Source of the DNA: GCA-2686765 sp036012725
Lineage (GTDB): Bacteria > Pseudomonadota > Alphaproteobacteria > Rhodospirillales > 2-02-FULL-58-16
Assembly (NCBI GenBank): GCA_036012725.1
Contig: DASCPW010000017.1
Coordinates: 1 to 18,763, forward strand
Direction: 5' to 3'
DNA: 18,763 nucleotides
How positions within the stretch are numbered: the first letter of the stretch is position 1; each line of letters begins with the position of its first letter. Position numbers and translations under genes: made by a program. This document shows positions 14,108 to 18,763 of this stretch, piece after piece. The notes under the pieces were generated by a model. The model searched no databases and was not told the DNA's origin. It was given only the letters and a program-made list of their open reading frames with translations.

Positions 14108-17100
14108 TAACTCTCGGCCAGGGCGTGCAACTGACGGCTGGCGACGGCAATCATCGACAGGTCATTGATTTCCGAGCTTATGAGCTCTGATAAAAGTTGA
14201 TCAGTGCGTTCGACGGCGGCCCGATTGTTGTCCTCCCAGATACTGATGGCCTTATCGGCGGCTTTCGCCCCGCCGGCGGGGTCAAGAATTTGGTCGGTGA
14301 GAGCCAGTTGGTGGTCATAAATCTCCTCGACTAACGCCGCCACCGCCAGTATTTGCCAATGGGTCTGGGGACCCATCCGCTCGGAGGAGGCGCGCAGGTA
14401 GCCCATCATGAACCGGGATCCGATGGCAAAGTAAAGCCGGGCGACAATAGTGACGGAAACTTTCCGGCGGGCGGCAAGGCAGACTATACCGCAAGCCGAA
14501 TACAAATTGACCAGCCCGGCGATCCGCAAGGCCAGATCCTTGGGCACGCCATTTTTTATGTATGGCCGGGCGCGTTCGCTGACGGTGTCACGGTATTTGT
14601 GGGGAAGGACGTCGTCCAATCCGGCCACCAACGCCCCGAGGCCCTTGGAGAATTCGTCGACGCAAGCGCCGATGTTCAAGGGCTGCTTGCCGTGACGCAG
14701 AAACCACAAGGTTCCCCAGTCGAGCAAACGGTTGATGTCCAAGTGCATGGCGGTCTGGATCGAGGCGGGAACCACGTTGTCCAGGCTTTCGATGGCTCGC
14801 CAAAGGCCCCTGATGGCGAAGGCTTCGCGGGTAATGATGTAGGCCCTGGCGATGATGCTGGACAGAAAGCCGGAGCGTTCTGAAAAGTGATGGACGAAGG
14901 TGCCGCCGACCCGGTTGATCATGCTGTTAGTGACGCGGGTGGCGATGATCTCGCGGCGCAAGCGGTGGCCGCCGATGGCCTTTTTGTATTTTTGCTGTAA
15001 CGGCGTCGGGAAATAGCGGACCAGATCGGCGGCCAGGTAGGGATCGTCGGGAAGGTCCGATTGCAAAAGCTCGTCGTAAAGCCAGATCTTGCTGTAACAC
15101 ATAAGCACGGAGATTTCCGGCGCCGTCAGTCCCTGTTTCGCCGCCGCCCGCTCGCCCAGGGTCTCGTCGTCGGGGAGGAATTCCAGCTCGCGGTTGAGGC
15201 GGCCTTTTTTTTCCAGCAGGCGCATCAAGCGGACCTGATTGCCGAAAACCCTTAACCGGTTGGCATCAATCAGGTTGACCGCCTGCGACTGCAAATAGTT
15301 GTCCTTGAGCACCAATTCGGCGACCTCGCCGGTCATCCTGGCGAGCAAGGCGTTGCGCTGTTTCAGGGTTATGCCGCCGGCGCCGACCAGTTGATCCAAA
15401 AGGAGCTTGATATTGACTTCATGGTCGGAACAATCGACACCGGCCGAATTGTCGATGAAATCGGTGTAGACGCGGCCGCCGCCAAGGGCGAATTCGATAC
15501 GGGCGGGCTGGGTGACGCCGAGATTGGCGCCTTCGCCGATGACCCGGCAGCGCAAGGCCGGCACATCGACGCGGACAGCGTCATTGGCGCGGTCGCCGAC
15601 TTCGGCGTCGCTCTCGTCCGAGCTTTTGACATAGGTGCCGATGCCGGCGAACCACAGGAGGTCTACCTGGGCGCCGAGCAGCGCCTTAATCAGTTCGTTG
15701 GGGGTGACGCGGCTTTTGGTTATTTGCAGGCGTTTCTTGATCTGGGCCGAGAGCGCCAGCGACTTGGCCTGGCGGTCGAAAACCCCGCCGCCCCTGGAAA
15801 TCAGTTTGCCCTGATAGTCGTTCCAGCTTGAGCGCGGCAGCTCGAACAGGCGCTTGCGTTCATCAAAGCCAGTCGCCGGGTTGGGGTTGGGGTCGACAAA
15901 AATGTGGCGGTGGTTGAAGGCGCCGATCAACTTGATATGGGGAGAAAGCAACAAGGCGTTGCCGAAGACGTCTCCCGACATGTCACCGACGCCAAGGACG
16001 GTAAAATCTTGTTTCTGGATGTCCATGTCCAGCTCGCGGAAGTGCCTTTTCACCGATTCCCAGGCGCCACGGGCGGTGATGGCCATTTTCTTGTGGTCAT
16101 AACCGGTGCCGCCGCCCGAGGCGAAGGCATCGCCGAGCCAGAATCCGTAAGCCTTTGAAATCCTGTTGGCGATGTCGGAAAAAGTCGCCGTGCCCTTATC
16201 CGCCGCAACCACCAAATAAGGGTCGTCATCGTCCAGGCGGACGACGTTTTTAGGAGCCACGACCTTATTGCCCTTGCGGTTGTCGGTAATGTCGAGCAGG
16301 CCGCGCACGAAGGTCCGGTAGCATTCGATGCCTTCATTGAGCAGAGCTTCCCTGTCGCCGCCGTCGGCTGGGCGCTTGACGACGAAACCGCCTTTCGATC
16401 CGACCGGCACGATGACGGCGTTTTTCACTTGCTGGGCCTTGGCCAGGCCGAGGATCTCGGTGCGGAAATCTTCGCGCCGGTCCGACCAGCGCAGGCCGCC
16501 GCGGGCGACCTTGCCGAAGCGCAGGTGGATGCCTTCGACGCGCGGGCTGTAGACGAAAATCTCGCGGAACGGTCTCGGCAGCGGCAGTTTATCGATTTGG
16601 CGGCTGTCCAGTTTGAACGAAAGGTAAGGTTTCGGCCCGCCGGCATCGTCTTGCTGGAAAAAATTGGTCCGCAAGGTGCATTCGATCAGGTTCAGGTAAT
16701 GGCGCAAGATGCGGTCTTCATCGGCGCTGGCCACCGCTTCCAATCCCTGGCGTAGCCTGTTGGCGGTCTTTTTGGCGCGGTTGCCGGCGCGGTTGCCGGC
16801 CGCCGGGTCGAAGGTGGCCTGGAAGAGCTCGACGAACAGGCGGGTCATGCGCGGGTTGTTGACCAGAGTTTGTTCCATATAGGCCTGCGAAAAGGTGCAT
16901 CCCGCTTGCCGTAAGTACTTGCAATAAGCCCTGAGGACAACGACCTGACGCCAAGTCAACCCGGCGCCGGGGACAAGGGCGTTGAAGCCGTCGCTTTCAA
17001 CCTCGCCGCGCCAGATGCGGGCGAAGGCGTTCTTGAAATTGTCGCGGATGGAATCCAGGTCGACGCCGCCGCCGCTCCGGGTCTCGAGCTCGAAGTCATG

Positions 17101-18763
17101 GACCATCACCAAGGGGGCGCCTGGGGATTGGGGGTGGATGGTATAGGGGATCTCGGAAATCACTCTTAATCCCATATGCTCCAACATGGGCAGGACATCG
17201 GATAGGGGAATCGGTTGCTCGGGATGGTAGACCCTGAACCAGAATTTATTCGCCGCCGCCGCCGCCGGCCTGCGGAGGCCCATGCCCAGTTCGCCGCTGT
17301 CGAGGGTCTGCTCCACCTTGGCGATGTCGGCGACAGCCGTCTCGGCGCCGAACCGCTCGCGATAGTCGGAGCGGAAGGCCCGCCGGTAACGCAGGTAAAG
17401 CATTGATCCTTCTTCTTCACCATGGGCGTTGACGAGGATCTGCTGCAAATGATCGCTCCATGTCCGCGCCGCGTCGGCCAGGCGGGCTTCGATTTCGTCG
17501 GCGTCGTAAAGGGGAACTTGCCCCGGCTTGGTCCGGACGATGATATGAAAGCGCGCCAACGGCATCTCGCCCAATTGCGAGTAATGGGCCCCCACCTTGC
17601 CGGCGAAAGCCTCTTCCAGGATGTCGTAAACACGGCGGCGAAGATCGGTGGAAAATAGAGCTCGCGGAAAGTAGACGAGGCAGGAAATGAAGCGTTCGTA
17701 CTCGTCGCGGCGGACGAACAAGGCAACGCGCGGACGCTGTTGAAGGTTCATGATCCCCAGGCTGGTCAGGAACAAATGCTCTTCCGAAGACTGGAACAGT
17801 TCGTCGCGGGGAAAGGTCTCGAGAACGTTGAACAGGGCCTTGCCGTCGTGGCTGTTCGGCGGCATGCCGGCACGTTCGAAAATTTTCAGCACCTTGCGCC
17901 TCAAAACGGGAATTTCGCGGGGGCTGCTGTGATAGGCCGAGGCGGTTAGAAGACCAACGAACAAGTACTGGCCGATCACCTTGCCTTTTGAATCAAGGCG
18001 CCTGATTCCTATGGCGTCCATGGGCACCGGACGGTGGATGGTCGAGCGCTGGTTGGTCTTGGTGACCATTAAGAGATCGGACTGTTTGACGAAGGCGCGC
18101 AGTTCCCGGAAGACGGTGATATCGGGATCGCGCAAAACGCCCAGTCCCGATTGCCGATTGATGCGAACGACCATCTTGCCGCCGCTTTTCTTGTAAAGGT
18201 ATTCACGGAAGCCAAGGAAAGTAAAATTGTTGGCATGCGCCCAGTGGAGAAAGTCCCGCACCTCGTTGACATCTTCGACAGTGAAGCTCGTCGCCGGCTG
18301 GCTTTCCAGCTCAATGACGACCTCGGCCATTTTCTCGCGCATGTACCGCCAGTCTTCGACAGCGGCGCGGATATCGTCGAGAACGGCTTCCAAATCGGCT
18401 TGAATCCCGCTCAGCCTGTCGGCGGATTGGCGGGTGAGCTCGATATGCATGAAGGATTCGGCGCCGCCAACATTGGCGGGCGCGCAGGGCTCCAGGATTT
18501 CCCGCAGATTCCCGGATTGGCTCCGGCGGAGCCGGAAAATCGGGTGGATGATCTTGTGTACGAAAAGTTCCTGGCGGTGCAACTCGGCACTAAGGGAATC
18601 GACCAGAAACGGCATGTCGTCGGTAACGACTTCAACCACCGTGTGTTGCGATTGCCAGCCCATCTTCGCCGGCGACGGATTGTAAACGCGTACCTTGGCC
18701 TTGCCGGGAGAACGGCTGGCGCCAAACCGCCAATGCGCCCTCAGGGCGCCGAAAAGATTGGCG
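14107..18763 (-). CDS. NAD-specific glutamate dehydrogenase, large (about 180 kDa) type, 5'-truncated by window
   Basis: This enzyme deaminates L-glutamate to 2-oxoglutarate and ammonia with NAD+, feeding amino acid carbon into the TCA cycle. The frame is open to the right edge, giving about 1552 residues. Family members run to about 1600, so roughly the first 50-60 residues lie outside. A long N-terminal regulatory part starts VVEVVTDDMPFLVDSLSAEL. The catalytic core follows at about 16370-16520 (RGGLRWSDRREDFRTEI and VIVPVGSKGGFVVK with the active-site lysines). The NAD-binding domain is at about 15400-16120 (GGGTGYDHKKMAIT, LGVGDMSGDVFGNALL, VIGEGANLGVTQPARIEFA, DNSAGVDCSDHEVNIK). The C-terminal helical domain ends at 14107 with TAG. 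The internal ATG at 18663 is not the start, because the conserved reading continues upstream (NLFGALRAHWRF). The MFS gene overlaps its stop by one base. Confidence 0.96.
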   Translation of the reverse strand, partial: ANLFGALRAHWRFGASRSPGKAKVRVYNPSPAKMGWQSQHTVVEVVTDDMPFLVDSLSAELHRQELFVHKIIHPIFRLRRSQSGNLREILEPCAPANVGGAESFMHIELTRQSADRLSGIQADLEAVLDDIRAAVEDWRYMREKMAEVVIELESQPATSFTVEDVNEVRDFLHWAHANNFTFLGFREYLYKKSGGKMVVRINRQSGLGVLRDPDITVFRELRAFVKQSDLLMVTKTNQRSTIHRPVPMDAIGIRRLDSKGKVIGQYLFVGLLTASAYHSSPREIPVLRRKVLKIFERAGMPPNSHDGKALFNVLETFPRDELFQSSEEHLFLTSLGIMNLQQRPRVALFVRRDEYERFISCLVYFPRALFSTDLRRRVYDILEEAFAGKVGAHYSQLGEMPLARFHIIVRTKPGQVPLYDADEIEARLADAARTWSDHLQQILVNAHGEEEGSMLYLRYRRAFRSDYRERFGAETAVADIAKVEQTLDSGELGMGLRRPAAAAANKFWFRVYHPEQPIPLSDVLPMLEHMGLRVISEIPYTIHPQSPGAPLVMVHDFELETRSGGGVDLDSIRDNFKNAFARIWRGEVESDGFNALVPGAGLTWRQVVVLRAYCKYLRQAGCTFSQAYMEQTLVNNPRMTRLFVELFQATFDPAAGNRAGNRAKKTANRLRQGLEAVASADEDRILRHYLNLIECTLRTNFFQQDDAGGPKPYLSFKLDSRQIDKLPLPRPFREIFVYSPRVEGIHLRFGKVARGGLRWSDRREDFRTEILGLAKAQQVKNAVIVPVGSKGGFVVKRPADGGDREALLNEGIECYRTFVRGLLDITDNRKGNKVVAPKNVVRLDDDDPYLVVAADKGTATFSDIANRISKAYGFWLGDAFASGGGTGYDHKKMAITARGAWESVKRHFRELDMDIQKQDFTVLGVGDMSGDVFGNALLLSPHIKLIGAFNHRHIFVDPNPNPATGFDERKRLFELPRSSWNDYQGKLISRGGGVFDRQAKSLALSAQIKKRLQITKSRVTPNELIKALLGAQVDLLWFAGIGTYVKSSDESDAEVGDRANDAVRVDVPALRCRVIGEGANLGVTQPARIEFALGGGRVYTDFIDNSAGVDCSDHEVNIKLLLDQLVGAGGITLKQRNALLARMTGEVAELVLKDNYLQSQAVNLIDANRLRVFGNQVRLMRLLEKKGRLNRELEFLPDDETLGERAAAKQGLTAPEISVLMCYSKIWLYDELLQSDLPDDPYLAADLVRYFPTPLQQKYKKAIGGHRLRREIIATRVTNSMINRVGGTFVHHFSERSGFLSSIIARAYIITREAFAIRGLWRAIESLDNVVPASIQTAMHLDINRLLDWGTLWFLRHGKQPLNIGACVDEFSKGLGALVAGLDDVLPHKYRDTVSERARPYIKNGVPKDLALRIAGLVNLYSACGIVCLAARRKVSVTIVARLYFAIGSRFMMGYLRASSERMGPQTHWQILAVAALVEEIYDHQLALTDQILDPAGGAKAADKAISIWEDNNRAAVERTDQLLSELISSEINDLSMIAVASRQLHALAES

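Overview
The window looks like a chromosomal stretch from an alphaproteobacterium, most likely near Rhodospirillales. The evidence is the conserved block aroE-coaE-dnaQ facing secB-fxsA, a giant (about 180 kDa type) NAD-glutamate dehydrogenase, and a GC-rich coding style. No phage, transposon, CRISPR, tRNA or rRNA gene was seen.

Layout. Positions 89-1330 (+) hold fxsA and secB. Positions 1340-3517 (-) hold dnaQ, coaE and aroE, tightly packed and read away from position 4100. Positions 3575-4048 (-) hold a broken gene for the PEP synthase/pyruvate-phosphate-dikinase regulatory protein (DUF299, the RP001 gene of Rickettsia). Positions 4085-4508 are a gene-free, very AT-rich stretch (about 26% G+C over 4201-4500) with consensus DnaA boxes. 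In Caulobacter and Rickettsia the chromosomal origin lies between RP001 and hemE, and in Caulobacter RP001 is followed by maf, aroE, coaE, dnaQ and secB. I therefore infer that this stretch is oriC or its remnant. Here maf is missing, RP001/ppsR is decayed, and the hemE side is occupied by sugar genes.

Positions 4509-9701 (+) form a four-gene polysaccharide operon. It encodes a WbpL/WecA-type sugar-1-phosphate transferase, a WbuB-like GT4 glycosyltransferase, a WbpV/WreQ-like 4-reductase or epimerase, and a WbpM-type membrane 4,6-dehydratase. Together these could convert UDP-GlcNAc to a UDP-6-deoxy-HexNAc (QuiNAc or FucNAc), load it on undecaprenyl phosphate and add the next sugar, which would start an O-antigen or similar glycan. 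purH follows at 9806-11386.

Positions 11387-12140 are mostly gene-poor, with one doubtful small exported ORF. Positions 12141-18763 (-) read leftward from the edge: the NAD-glutamate dehydrogenase (5' end cut by the window), a UMF1-type MFS transporter overlapping it by one base, and a SIS-domain sugar-phosphate isomerase with altered metal/catalytic residues.

I see no clearly new multi-gene system. The most notable signals are the putative replication origin with disturbed flanks and the unusual decay of the adjacent ppsR gene.
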